From positions 1-5,454 of the forward strand of contig JAAXUD010000227.1 of the NCBI GenBank assembly GCA_013336205.1: a DNA stretch of 5,454 nucleotides, given 5' to 3'. A model generated the notes under the pieces. That model did no database searches. It saw only the letters and a program-made list of their open reading frames with translations, and was not told the DNA's origin. Every line of letters begins with the position of its first letter. The stretch's first letter is position 1. Shown here in pieces: positions 1 through 5,454 of the stretch. This DNA is from Lentimicrobium sp. (GTDB lineage Bacteria > Bacteroidota > Bacteroidia > Bacteroidales > Lentimicrobiaceae). A program made the position numbers and the translations under genes.

Positions 1-72
1 GTCACACTGAAAGGCACAGATGCAACAGAAGGAAAGATGCGTCTTTTAATCTACTATACACTTGTTGATTAG
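1..72 (+). CDS. 3' end of an upstream gene, possibly a DUF4270-type lipoprotein (partial)
   Basis: Frame 1 is open from the window edge and ends at a TAG at 70-72, leaving 23 C-terminal residues that finish RLLIYYTLVD. A basic residue, then a short hydrophobic beta strand with 'IYYT' near the end, is the usual finish of Bacteroidota beta-sandwich surface proteins. DUF4270 proteins are one example, and as I recall they often lie just upstream of glmS in this phylum. The assignment rests on this tail and the gene order only. The start and all diagnostic domains lie outside the window. The reading frame being real is fairly likely; the family name is a guess. No U-tract terminator follows it. 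There is only an imperfect hairpin around the stop codon (72-76 with 90-94). Confidence 0.6.
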   Translation, partial: VTLKGTDATEGKMRLLIYYTLVD

Positions 73-136
73 GCATTTAGCTTAAATCTATGCCCCTTGT
101 AAAAATAAAAGGGTGAATCCGCTATTACTTTACGCC

Positions 137-144
137 TATCTTTG
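137..144 (+). promoter_or_regulatory. Predicted -7 promoter element of glmS
   Basis: TATCTTTG followed by C matches the Bacteroidota housekeeping -7 consensus TAnnTTTG exactly. Transcription would begin near 149-151, giving a leader of about 105 bases before the glmS start. No clear TTG/TTTG -33 box is present at the usual 17-23 base spacing; the nearest TTG (97-99) is too far away. The call therefore rests on the -7 box and its position in the gap. Confidence 0.55.
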
Positions 145-155
145 CATTAACAATA

Positions 156-186
156 AAGAATCCGCGGAAAATGTCCGGCGATTCTT
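156..186 (+). other. Leader hairpin 1 upstream of glmS
   Basis: AAGAATC (156-162) pairs perfectly with GATTCTT (180-186). Inside it, G164-C165 pairs with G178-C179 and GGA (166-168) with TCC (174-176). This gives 12 base pairs broken by two single-base bulges (C163, G177) and closed by a five-base loop. It would start within about ten bases of the predicted transcription start, so it may protect or regulate the 5' end of the glmS mRNA. The pyrimidine-rich run after it (CTTCTTTTC) also leaves open an attenuator, or a weak terminator for the upstream gene. The pairing is seen directly; the function is inferred. Confidence 0.5.
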
Positions 187-219
187 CTTTTCATTGGCTA
201 AACTTTCATAATTAACTGC

Positions 220-238
220 TTGCTTTATTCCAAAGCAA
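220..238 (+). other. Leader hairpin 2 upstream of glmS
   Basis: TTGCTTT (220-226) and AAAGCAA (232-238) form a perfect 7-bp stem around the loop ATTCC. It ends 18 bases before the glmS ATG, close to where an initiating ribosome would sit. It could affect translation initiation, or be chance pairing in AT-rich DNA, since the stem has only two G-C pairs. Confidence 0.35.
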
Positions 239-256
239 TAATTAAAAATTACAATT

Positions 257-2095
257 ATGTGTGGAATTGTAGCTTACATCGGCCCCAGACAGGCAAGTCC
301 GATACTCCTCAAAGGCCTTCACCGGCTTGAATACCGCGGTTACGACAGCGCTGGTATCGCGATATTAAATTCAGAATTAAAACTATATAAAAGTAAAGGA
401 AAGGTTTCTGAATTAGAAGAATTACTCAAAGGGAAAGACATTTCAGGCACGATCGGAATTGCACATACAAGGTGGGCAACCCATGGCGAGCCTAATGATG
501 TAAATGCTCACCCGCATTTTTCGTATTCAAAAAACCTCGCCATCATACACAATGGCATTATTGAGAACTATTCTCCGTTAAAATCAGAACTTATTAAAAG
601 AGGTTACACTTTTGAAAGTGAAACCGATACAGAAGTATTAATCCACCTTATAGAGGATATACAACTGAATGAACAGGTTCCTCTGCCGGAAGCGGTTCAG
701 ATTGCACTGAACCAGGTGGTGGGCGCCTACGCGATTGTAATTATTGACAAGCACGATCCCGATACGCTGATCGTTGCGCGTAAAGGCAGCCCGCTGGTTG
801 TTGGCATTGGTGACGGAGAATTTTTTGTTGCTTCAGACGCAACCCCGATTGTAGAATATACCAGGGAAGTTGTTTACCTGAATGACGAAGAAATTGCCAT
901 TATCAGTCGCAACGACGAGTTAAAAATAAAGACTATAGCGAACATTGAGAAAACGCCTTATGTTCAGACACTTGAAATAAACCTCAGTGCCCTTGAAAAA
1001 GAAGGCTTTGAGCATTTTATGCTTAAAGAAATTTATGAACAGCCCCGCTCAATCCGCGATAGTATGCGTGGCCGGCTTAATGCCCAAAGCGGTATTGTCT
1101 CCCTTGGAGGGATTATCGAATATCAGCAAAAACTTATCAATGCCAAGCGAATTATTATTGTAGCCTGTGGCACCTCATGGCATGCAGGCCTGGTAGGTGA
1201 ATACCTGATCGAAGAGCTTGCCCGGATTCCGGTTGAGGTTGAATATGCCTCTGAATTCAGATACCGTAACCCCGTTATTTATGAGGATGATGTAGTAATC
1301 GCCATCTCGCAATCGGGCGAAACAGCAGACACCCTGGCCGCCATTGAGCTTGCCAAATCAAAAGGAGCTACCATTATTGGTATTTGTAATGTGGTTGGAT
1401 CATCCATTGCACGGGCAACGCACGCCGGATCATACACCCATGCAGGACCTGAAATCGGGGTAGCTTCAACCAAAGCTTTTACTGCGCAGGTTACGCTTCT
1501 AACCCTCATGGCCTTAATGATCGCTGATCGCAAGGGCACCATTTCCAAATCAAGATATCATCAGATCATCAATGAACTGGATGCCATTCCTGCCAAGGTT
1601 GAAAAAACCTTACTGGTTGATGATAAAATCGTAGAAATAGCACGGATTTTCAAAGATTCGCGTAACGCGCTTTACCTGGGCAGGGGCTACAATTTCCCGG
1701 TTGCGATGGAAGGAGCACTTAAACTGAAAGAGATCTCTTACATTCATGCGGAGGGCTATCCGGCCGCGGAAATGAAACATGGCCCAATCGCTCTGATAGA
1801 TGCTGATATGCCAGTTGTTGTTGTCGCTACCAATAAAGGAACCTACGATAAAGTTGTTTCAAACATCCAGGAAGTAAAAGCACGCAAAGGTACCATTATC
1901 GCTATTGTTACCGAAGGTGACGAAACCGTTAAAGCATTGGCTGACTATATTATTGAAGTCCCGGAAACTGAAGAAATGCTGGTTCCGCTGCTTGCAACCA
2001 TTCCCTTACAACTCCTGTCATACCATATCGCTGTTATGCGTGGCTGCAATGTTGATCAGCCCCGCAATCTTGCCAAGAGTGTAACGGTGGAGTAA
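257..2095 (+). CDS. glmS: Glutamine--fructose-6-phosphate aminotransferase (isomerizing)
   Basis: This cytoplasmic enzyme turns fructose-6-phosphate and glutamine into glucosamine-6-phosphate and glutamate, the first committed step to UDP-GlcNAc for peptidoglycan and lipid A. The 612 residues match the usual length (about 609 in E. coli). The start is fixed by MCGIVAYIG: removing Met exposes the catalytic N-terminal Cys of class II glutamine amidotransferases. That domain (about 1-220) carries YRGYDSAG (26-33), HTRWATHG (70-77), HNG (98-100) and SETDTE (121-126). Two SIS sugar-isomerase domains follow. The first (about 290-430) has ACGTSWHAG (303-311) and SQSGETADT (351-359). The second (about 455-600) has LGRGYNFPVAMEGALKLKE (474-492). 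The C-terminus NLAKSVTVE carries Lys607, equivalent to the E. coli Schiff-base lysine. The gene has its own predicted promoter, a structured leader and a terminator. No glmS ribozyme core is visible. All key residues are intact. Confidence 0.98.
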   Translation: MCGIVAYIGPRQASPILLKGLHRLEYRGYDSAGIAILNSELKLYKSKGKVSELEELLKGKDISGTIGIAHTRWATHGEPNDVNAHPHFSYSKNLAIIHNGIIENYSPLKSELIKRGYTFESETDTEVLIHLIEDIQLNEQVPLPEAVQIALNQVVGAYAIVIIDKHDPDTLIVARKGSPLVVGIGDGEFFVASDATPIVEYTREVVYLNDEEIAIISRNDELKIKTIANIEKTPYVQTLEINLSALEKEGFEHFMLKEIYEQPRSIRDSMRGRLNAQSGIVSLGGIIEYQQKLINAKRIIIVACGTSWHAGLVGEYLIEELARIPVEVEYASEFRYRNPVIYEDDVVIAISQSGETADTLAAIELAKSKGATIIGICNVVGSSIARATHAGSYTHAGPEIGVASTKAFTAQVTLLTLMALMIADRKGTISKSRYHQIINELDAIPAKVEKTLLVDDKIVEIARIFKDSRNALYLGRGYNFPVAMEGALKLKEISYIHAEGYPAAEMKHGPIALIDADMPVVVVATNKGTYDKVVSNIQEVKARKGTIIAIVTEGDETVKALADYIIEVPETEEMLVPLLATIPLQLLSYHIAVMRGCNVDQPRNLAKSVTVE

Positions 2096-2112
2096 GATTA
2101 ATTCTATTCAAT

Positions 2113-2149
2113 AAAAAGGCCCTTCTTTTAACAGGAGGGCCTTTTTTTT
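2113..2149 (+). terminator. Intrinsic terminator of glmS, possibly bidirectional
   Basis: AAAAAGGCCCT (2113-2123) pairs with AGGGCCTTTTT (2136-2146). The stem extends inward by a U-G and a C-G pair to an eight-base loop (2126-2133). Eight Ts (2142-2149) complete a strong rho-independent terminator 17 bases after the glmS stop. On the minus strand the same stem ends in five Us, so it could also stop transcripts arriving from the convergent peptidase gene, although that gene ends 343 bases away. Confidence 0.93.
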
Positions 2150-2492
2150 GTGTGGTGTTTGAAGCCAGACTGATTATACGTTGTCATGATTGGTTACTTA
2201 TCATAATCCCAGTTTATTCACGCTGATGATTTGCTCCTTTGCATCTCTTAGCCAGCTCAGTGATCAATTCTTACCGTTCAGATGCCGGAAGAGTGTTCCA
2301 TTTATTATGTTGTTAATTAGGAGTTTTTGTATCCCCCTCTTATCCCCCTTAGCCTTCTCCGCTCAGGCACCGGGGGACGATCGCTTTTAGTTTTATAGAT
2401 AATTGTCGTTGTTTTGCATTACGTTTTGTTATCAGGCAATCTCCCTTTCATTAATAAAAATCAGCCTGCAATAACCATAGTCCGGGCTTCCG
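2150..2492. other. Non-coding gap between convergent genes
   Basis: I see no convincing gene in these 343 bases. The open frames on either strand are short, interrupted, and have no initiation context or recognisable motif. The right third holds a repeat-like C5/G5 hairpin, listed separately. No strong terminator for the minus-strand peptidase is visible at its 3' end. The only candidate there is a weak AGCC/GGCT stem followed by a short U run when read on the minus strand. The gap is long for two convergent ends, so a small RNA or a decayed element could be present. Confidence 0.6.
2330..2377. repeat. Tandem C5 motif and nested inverted repeat
   Basis: TATCCCCCT occurs twice, at 2330-2338 and 2341-2349, with an 11-base period. 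The second copy's TCCCCC (2343-2348) pairs with GGGGGA (2372-2377). Inside, GCCT (2352-2355) pairs with AGGC (2365-2368) around a nine-base loop, separated from the outer stem by a symmetric 3x3 internal loop. The first copy could compete for the same G5 arm. The look is that of an interspersed palindromic repeat (REP-like) or the end of a degraded mobile element. Without other genomic copies this cannot be settled. No transposase or target-site duplication is visible. Confidence 0.5.
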
Positions 2493-4115
2493 TTATTTTA
2501 TCGTTTTCAGCTCATCAACCGCTTTGGCAAATGTTTTGTCTGATTTCAGGAAAATTGGATAGAATCCCTTTTCATCATAGATATTGCGGGCTATCAGGGC
2601 TTTCATAAGATTTGATATCTCCGCTTTAGAAAAAGCGATTCCTGCCGGATCCGGCTTAATTCCATTTTTTGTCCCCAGGTCGATAAACCCCTGAAAAATG
2701 GCGGGGGTGATGGTAAACAAGCGGTCAAAGTCTTCAAAACTCTTGTAAGCATTGAGTGTTTTACGGTTTTTATCGGTATAATCGAAGGCATACTGGTAAA
2801 TCAGGCCCTTGTTCATTATCGCATTGTAATAAGCGTATTTCTCATTTTTTTCAACAGGCAAATACACATCGGGCATAATTCCACCACCGCCATAAACGGT
2901 GCGGCCGCCGGGGGTGGTGTATTTAAGTGAATCGTTAAATTTGATGCTGTCCTGGCTTTCCATCTCACCATGTGCCATTCGTTCATACAATTCATCCATA
3001 TACTCTTCAGCATGCCCTTTGGTATAAGGCTTCTGAATGCTACGGCCGGTCGGGGTATAGTAACGTGCTACGGTAAGTCTTAAGGCTGAACCATCGGGTA
3101 ATGAAAGCTGTTCCTGAACCAGCCCTTTTCCAAATGAGCGGCGGCCGACAATCGTTGCACGGTCATTGTCCTGTAAAGCACCTGCAACAATCTCGCTGGA
3201 GGAGGCTGAACCTTCATCAATCAGTACGATCAGTTTCCCTTTCTCAAACAGTCCTTTTTCGGTTGCATTGGCGATCTGGCGAGGCCTGTTGATGCCTTCT
3301 GTGTAAACGATCAGTTTGCCGGCAGGCAGGAATTCATCGGCCACACTGATTGCCGCCTGAAGATAGCCTCCTGAGTTGCCCCTGAGGTCAAGTATCAGAC
3401 TCTTCATCCCTTTTGACTTCAGGGTAATCAGGGCCTGACTCAACTCTTCGGCTGTGGTAGCCGAAAACTTCGACAGTTTCAAATAACCGGTTCCCGGCTC
3501 AGGGAGAAAAGCAATATCAACACTGTAGGTTGGAATAACATCGCGGGTAAGTTCAAATTTTAAAAGACCAGCCACTCCCCTGCGCAAAACGCTGATGTTG
3601 ACTTTTGTGCCACGCTCGCCCTTCAGCAGCTTCATCACGTCGTTGTTGGTAACTTTAACACCCGCTATCAGTTTTTTCTCCACTTTTATAATACGATCGC
3701 CCGCGAGTATTCCTGCCTTTGCCGAGGGTCCGCCGGGAATGGTATTGATTATATAGACCGTATCGCTTTCAATGCGGAACTGTACCCCAATGCCATCGAA
3801 ATTTCCGAGCAGCGGGTCGTTAACTTCATTAAACTCCTCGGCAGAAATAAACTGTGAATGCGGATCGAGGTCAGCCAAAATGCCTTCGATCGCCGAACGG
3901 CTGAGCTTATCAACATCAACAGAATCAACATAATCCTGTTTTATATAGGCAATAACATCGCTGACCGGATCGTATTTCTGCGATTTAAATCCCTGCAAGA
4001 GGGTTTCATTCACCGATGAAACCCTGACCAGGGTAGCACCGAGGAAAAATCCGGCAATCAAAACAAGTGCAAAAGCAATAGGCAGATATACAGCTAATTT
4101 GCGGTTATTATACAT
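2493..4115 (-). CDS. S41 family C-terminal processing peptidase (CtpA/Prc-like), membrane-anchored
   Basis: This is a serine protease of the tail-specific (CTP) family, which trims or degrades envelope proteins from their C-termini. The N-terminus (MYNNRK, then a hydrophobic stretch at about 7-30) is a signal anchor placing the enzyme in the periplasm. A helical region with ILADLDPHSQF (79-89), typical of CTPs, precedes a PDZ domain (about 100-190; GIGVQF at 108-113, AGILAGDRI at 134-142). The S41 core (about 205-365) has LDLRGNSGGYL (242-252), GSASSSEI (302-309) and FGKGLVQEQ (328-336). Aligning by motif gives the triad Ser305, Lys330 and Gln334, with the family's 25-residue Ser-Lys spacing. 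IMPDVYLP (413-420) is also typical; residues 421-540 form a less conserved tail. The length of 540 is normal for Bacteroidota members. A -7 element 30 bases upstream supports the start. The gene is a single unit convergent with glmS. Substrates cannot be told from sequence. Confidence 0.95.
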   Translation of the reverse strand: MYNNRKLAVYLPIAFALVLIAGFFLGATLVRVSSVNETLLQGFKSQKYDPVSDVIAYIKQDYVDSVDVDKLSRSAIEGILADLDPHSQFISAEEFNEVNDPLLGNFDGIGVQFRIESDTVYIINTIPGGPSAKAGILAGDRIIKVEKKLIAGVKVTNNDVMKLLKGERGTKVNISVLRRGVAGLLKFELTRDVIPTYSVDIAFLPEPGTGYLKLSKFSATTAEELSQALITLKSKGMKSLILDLRGNSGGYLQAAISVADEFLPAGKLIVYTEGINRPRQIANATEKGLFEKGKLIVLIDEGSASSSEIVAGALQDNDRATIVGRRSFGKGLVQEQLSLPDGSALRLTVARYYTPTGRSIQKPYTKGHAEEYMDELYERMAHGEMESQDSIKFNDSLKYTTPGGRTVYGGGGIMPDVYLPVEKNEKYAYYNAIMNKGLIYQYAFDYTDKNRKTLNAYKSFEDFDRLFTITPAIFQGFIDLGTKNGIKPDPAGIAFSKAEISNLMKALIARNIYDEKGFYPIFLKSDKTFAKAVDELKTIK

Positions 4116-4145
4116 GGCAGTTGGTTAAATAGAATTTTGAAAAAG

Positions 4146-4153
4146 CAAAGATA
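4146..4153 (-). promoter_or_regulatory. Predicted -7 promoter element of the S41 peptidase gene
   Basis: Read on the minus strand this is TATCTTTG followed by C, identical to the box upstream of glmS and a perfect TAnnTTTG match. It lies 30 bases upstream of the ATG, predicting a start near 4140 and a short leader of about 25 bases. A TTG lies 15 bases further upstream (4169-4171), somewhat closer than the usual -33 spacing. Confidence 0.6.
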
Positions 4154-4314
4154 ACCAATAAACCGGCGCAAGAGTTCACCGGATAACGTTTCAGACCCAT
4201 GACAGAAATTTTATCTTTCTTCCGGGATGACAACAGGTAGTGGAGCATTAAAGTAATAATCCAAATTAAAAACAATGTCACGATGAGATATGAACGGCTA
4301 TACTTAACTTTATT

Positions 4315-4331
4315 CAGATTAGAATAATCTG
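4315..4331. promoter_or_regulatory. Perfect 7-bp dyad, possible operator
   Basis: CAGATTA and TAATCTG are exact inverted repeats around GAA, making a compact 17-base dyad near the middle of the divergent gap. A three-base centre and short arms are more typical of a dimeric DNA-binding site than of a terminator, and no U tract follows. It lies about 190 bases from either start codon. No regulator gene is present in the window, so the role is unknown. Confidence 0.35.
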
Positions 4332-4374
4332 TTGTGCGGTTGAAAGACTGAAATACTGATAATAGGATTTTCTG

Positions 4375-4394
4375 AAGGTTATGCTATTAACCTT
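4375..4394. other. Perfect 7-bp inverted repeat with a six-base spacer
   Basis: AAGGTTA (4375-4381) and TAACCTT (4388-4394) pair exactly around TGCTAT, 125 bases upstream of the type IX cargo gene. It could be a binding site upstream of that promoter, or a leader hairpin if transcription starts further up. There is no T run after it, so it is not an intrinsic terminator on either strand. Confidence 0.35.
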
Positions 4395-4451
4395 ACAACG
4401 AGTTAGAATATTAAATATCGAAGTATAATATATTAATTTGTTTAATCTTTT

Positions 4452-4459
4452 TACATTTA
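4452..4459 (+). promoter_or_regulatory. Weak candidate -7 element for the type IX cargo gene
   Basis: TACATTTA differs from TAnnTTTG only in the last base and lies 60 bases before the ATG at 4520, a plausible distance. No TTG is found at the right spacing upstream; a TTTG at 4437-4440 is too close. This is the best candidate in the gap but not a strong one. Confidence 0.25.
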
Positions 4460-4519
4460 CAACAAGATAGCCTTTCAACATCAGACCAGATTAAGAGAAA
4501 CCACCAAACACAAACAGCA

Positions 4520-5371
4520 ATGAAAAAAACACAGATTTCTTTGATCGCTTTATTTTGTTGTATCACTTTGGCAACAATTGCTCAAATCCCAAACGCTGGT
4601 TTTGAAAACTGGACCCTGGGAAATCCTGACGGATGGGCGTCCTCGAATGTTCCCGAGGCTGGTTTAATAAACATTTTCCAGACCACCGATAAACATTCAG
4701 GTGAACTGGCACTTCGGGGTGATGTGGTTAGCTTTTTTACCACCCCTATGGGGCCTGTAATTCAAAGCGGCCCCGATGCTACAGGATTCCCGGTCTCTGA
4801 AAGATATCACTTTTTCGAACTTTATTATAAATTTACCTCTGTAGGCGGAGATAAGTTTTCAGTAAACGTAGCACTTGAAAAGGATGGCAGTCCGATTGCA
4901 CAGGGAGCTGTCGCCTTGCCCGCTACAGTAAGTAGTTATACATGGTTATCGGTCCCAATGGCTTACACGACAGATGAAGTGCCGGATCTGGCCATTATTC
5001 AGCTTTCTATCACCGGCCCTGTTACCGGACCCGATGTCCATGTGGGTTCAGTTATGTATATTGATGATCTTTTATTCAGCTTTACTACCGGTAATGCGAA
5101 TATCCCATTGCCGGACCTGGGCGGAAAGTGTTATCCCAATCCATCGTCAGATATCGTTTATATCCCTATAAAAGACAATATTTCAGGCGATGTCGTCCTG
5201 AATGTTTTTGATATTAAAGGAAATGGCGTTGGCAGCCTGACAGGTCACAGGCAGGCAGCAGGAAATAATCTCTTTGAATTTTCGGTCAACCACCTGGCTC
5301 CGGGATTGTATTTCTACTCAATTGAAGGCGTTCGCACACAAAATCACGGTAAATTTTCGGTAAGCAGATAG
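4520..5371 (+). CDS. Secreted protein with type IX sorting domain and beta-sandwich N-terminal domain, function unknown
   Basis: This is an exported protein of 283 residues. A Sec signal peptide is clear: MKKTQ, a hydrophobic core at about 6-21, and probable cleavage near IAQ (20-22). The body (about 23-190) begins IPNAGFENWTLGNPDGW and ends with VMYIDDLLFSF (178-188). An N-terminal 'GFENW' plus a C-terminal 'YIDDL' is the layout of jelly-roll carbohydrate-binding-like domains, including the PCMD-type domain of Bacteroidota. Sugar binding is an inference, and I see no catalytic motif. Residues about 204-283 are a type A type IX sorting domain: YPNPSSD (205-211), VLNVFDIKGN (226-235), LAPGLYFYSI (259-268) and final KFSVSR. 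Such proteins cross the outer membrane through the Por apparatus, lose this domain, and are anchored or released. The start has an A-rich leader (CACAAACAGCA) and no Shine-Dalgarno. The gene stands alone, divergent from the peptidase, with no terminator seen before the window ends. Confidence 0.9.
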   Translation: MKKTQISLIALFCCITLATIAQIPNAGFENWTLGNPDGWASSNVPEAGLINIFQTTDKHSGELALRGDVVSFFTTPMGPVIQSGPDATGFPVSERYHFFELYYKFTSVGGDKFSVNVALEKDGSPIAQGAVALPATVSSYTWLSVPMAYTTDEVPDLAIIQLSITGPVTGPDVHVGSVMYIDDLLFSFTTGNANIPLPDLGGKCYPNPSSDIVYIPIKDNISGDVVLNVFDIKGNGVGSLTGHRQAAGNNLFEFSVNHLAPGLYFYSIEGVRTQNHGKFSVSR

Positions 5372-5375
5372 TTGG

Positions 5376-5454
5376 TTATTTTCCTCCGAACAATCTTTTC
5401 CGCCTTCCTATAATTACATTATCCGCTGAGGTAAAAGTTTCTCCCCTTGAAAAG
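5376..5454 (-). CDS. Possible 3' end of a convergent minus-strand gene (partial)
   Basis: On the minus strand one frame is open from the window edge for 25 codons to a TAA at 5376-5378. Its peptide ends NVIIGRRKRLFGGK, a basic glycine-ended tail that looks protein-like but that I do not recognise. The other two minus frames hit stops within the segment. A run of 25 open codons is easily reached by chance, so evidence is weak. If real, its stop is only four bases from the stop of the type IX cargo gene, leaving no room for a terminator between the two. Confidence 0.3.
   Translation of the reverse strand, partial: FSRGETFTSADNVIIGRRKRLFGGK

Larger units (their letters stand above)
4116..4519. 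other. Divergent intergenic region between the peptidase and the type IX cargo gene
   Basis: This AT-rich stretch of 404 bases holds the promoter of the minus-strand peptidase at its left end and must hold that of the plus-strand gene at 4520. I see no credible gene; the longest ATG frames are 9-14 codons (for example 4283-4327). Two perfect 7-bp dyads are listed separately. A TATCTTTC at 4212-4219, with TTTC about 20 bases upstream, loosely resembles another plus-strand promoter, but it would imply a leader of about 290 bases. Confidence 0.6.

Noticed and set aside
92..113. CCCTT/AAGGG stem after the upstream gene as a terminator
   Set aside because: Five base pairs, a ten-base loop, and no T run after it.
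145..256. glmS ribozyme
   Set aside because: The predicted leader is only about 105 bases, shorter than the ribozyme, has no GCGCC-type cleavage-site core, and cannot form the double pseudoknot as far as I can see.
1279..1548. 89-codon open frame antisense to glmS
   Set aside because: It lies wholly inside the conserved SIS region of glmS, has no homologous look or initiation signal, and is explained by the codon constraint of the sense gene.
2190..2390. 66-codon plus-strand frame in the gap after glmS
   Set aside because: The peptide is rich in Ser, Leu and Phe without a domain or signal, has no start context, and runs through the C5/G5 repeat. It looks like chance.
2465..2490. Minus-strand terminator for the S41 peptidase
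   Set aside because: The AGCC/GGCT stem is only four pairs around a long loop, with a short U run. Too weak to call.
2414..2608. 64-codon plus-strand frame overlapping the peptidase 3' end
   Set aside because: More than half lies antisense to the conserved peptidase frame, and the rest has no gene-like feature.
3749..3931. 60-codon minus-strand frame within the peptidase gene
   Set aside because: It is an out-of-frame shadow of the PDZ-coding part of the S41 peptidase.
4283..4327. 14-codon frame as a leader peptide for the type IX cargo gene
   Set aside because: No repeated regulatory codons, no start context, and nearly 200 bases from the gene. The frame is short enough to be chance.
4974..5171. 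65-codon plus-strand frame inside the type IX cargo gene
   Set aside because: It is a shifted-frame shadow of the cargo gene, which carries all the recognisable motifs.

Overview
The window looks like chromosomal DNA from a member of the Bacteroidota. Three things point there. One gene encodes an exported protein that ends in a type IX secretion (Por secretion system) C-terminal sorting domain. Two genes have a TATCTTTG element upstream, matching the TAnnTTTG -7 promoter motif of this phylum. Start codons lack a clear Shine-Dalgarno sequence and sit in A-rich leaders. Base composition is moderate. I see no transfer genes, tRNA, rRNA, CRISPR array or insertion sequence.

Layout. Bases 1-72 are the 3' end of a plus-strand gene, possibly a DUF4270-type lipoprotein. 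A 184-base gap follows, with a good -7 element and two hairpins in the predicted leader of glmS (257-2095). glmS encodes glutamine--fructose-6-phosphate aminotransferase, the first committed step to UDP-GlcNAc, and it ends in a strong intrinsic terminator (2113-2149). A 343-base gap (2150-2492) has no convincing gene but holds a repeat-like C5/G5 nested hairpin. Convergent with glmS is a minus-strand S41 C-terminal processing peptidase (2493-4115) with its own -7 element. A 404-base gap with two perfect dyads separates it from a divergent plus-strand gene (4520-5371) for a secreted or surface protein. The right edge may carry the last codons of another minus-strand gene (5376-5454).

The genes do not form one operon. 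They are single units arranged forward, reverse, forward and possibly reverse. The common theme is the cell envelope: amino-sugar precursor supply, a membrane-anchored periplasmic protease, and a type IX cargo protein. This link is loose inference and does not show a shared pathway.

I found no convincing new biological system. The parts most worth a second look are the structured glmS leader, the nested hairpin at 2330-2377, the two dyads in the 4116-4519 gap, and the unassigned type IX cargo protein.
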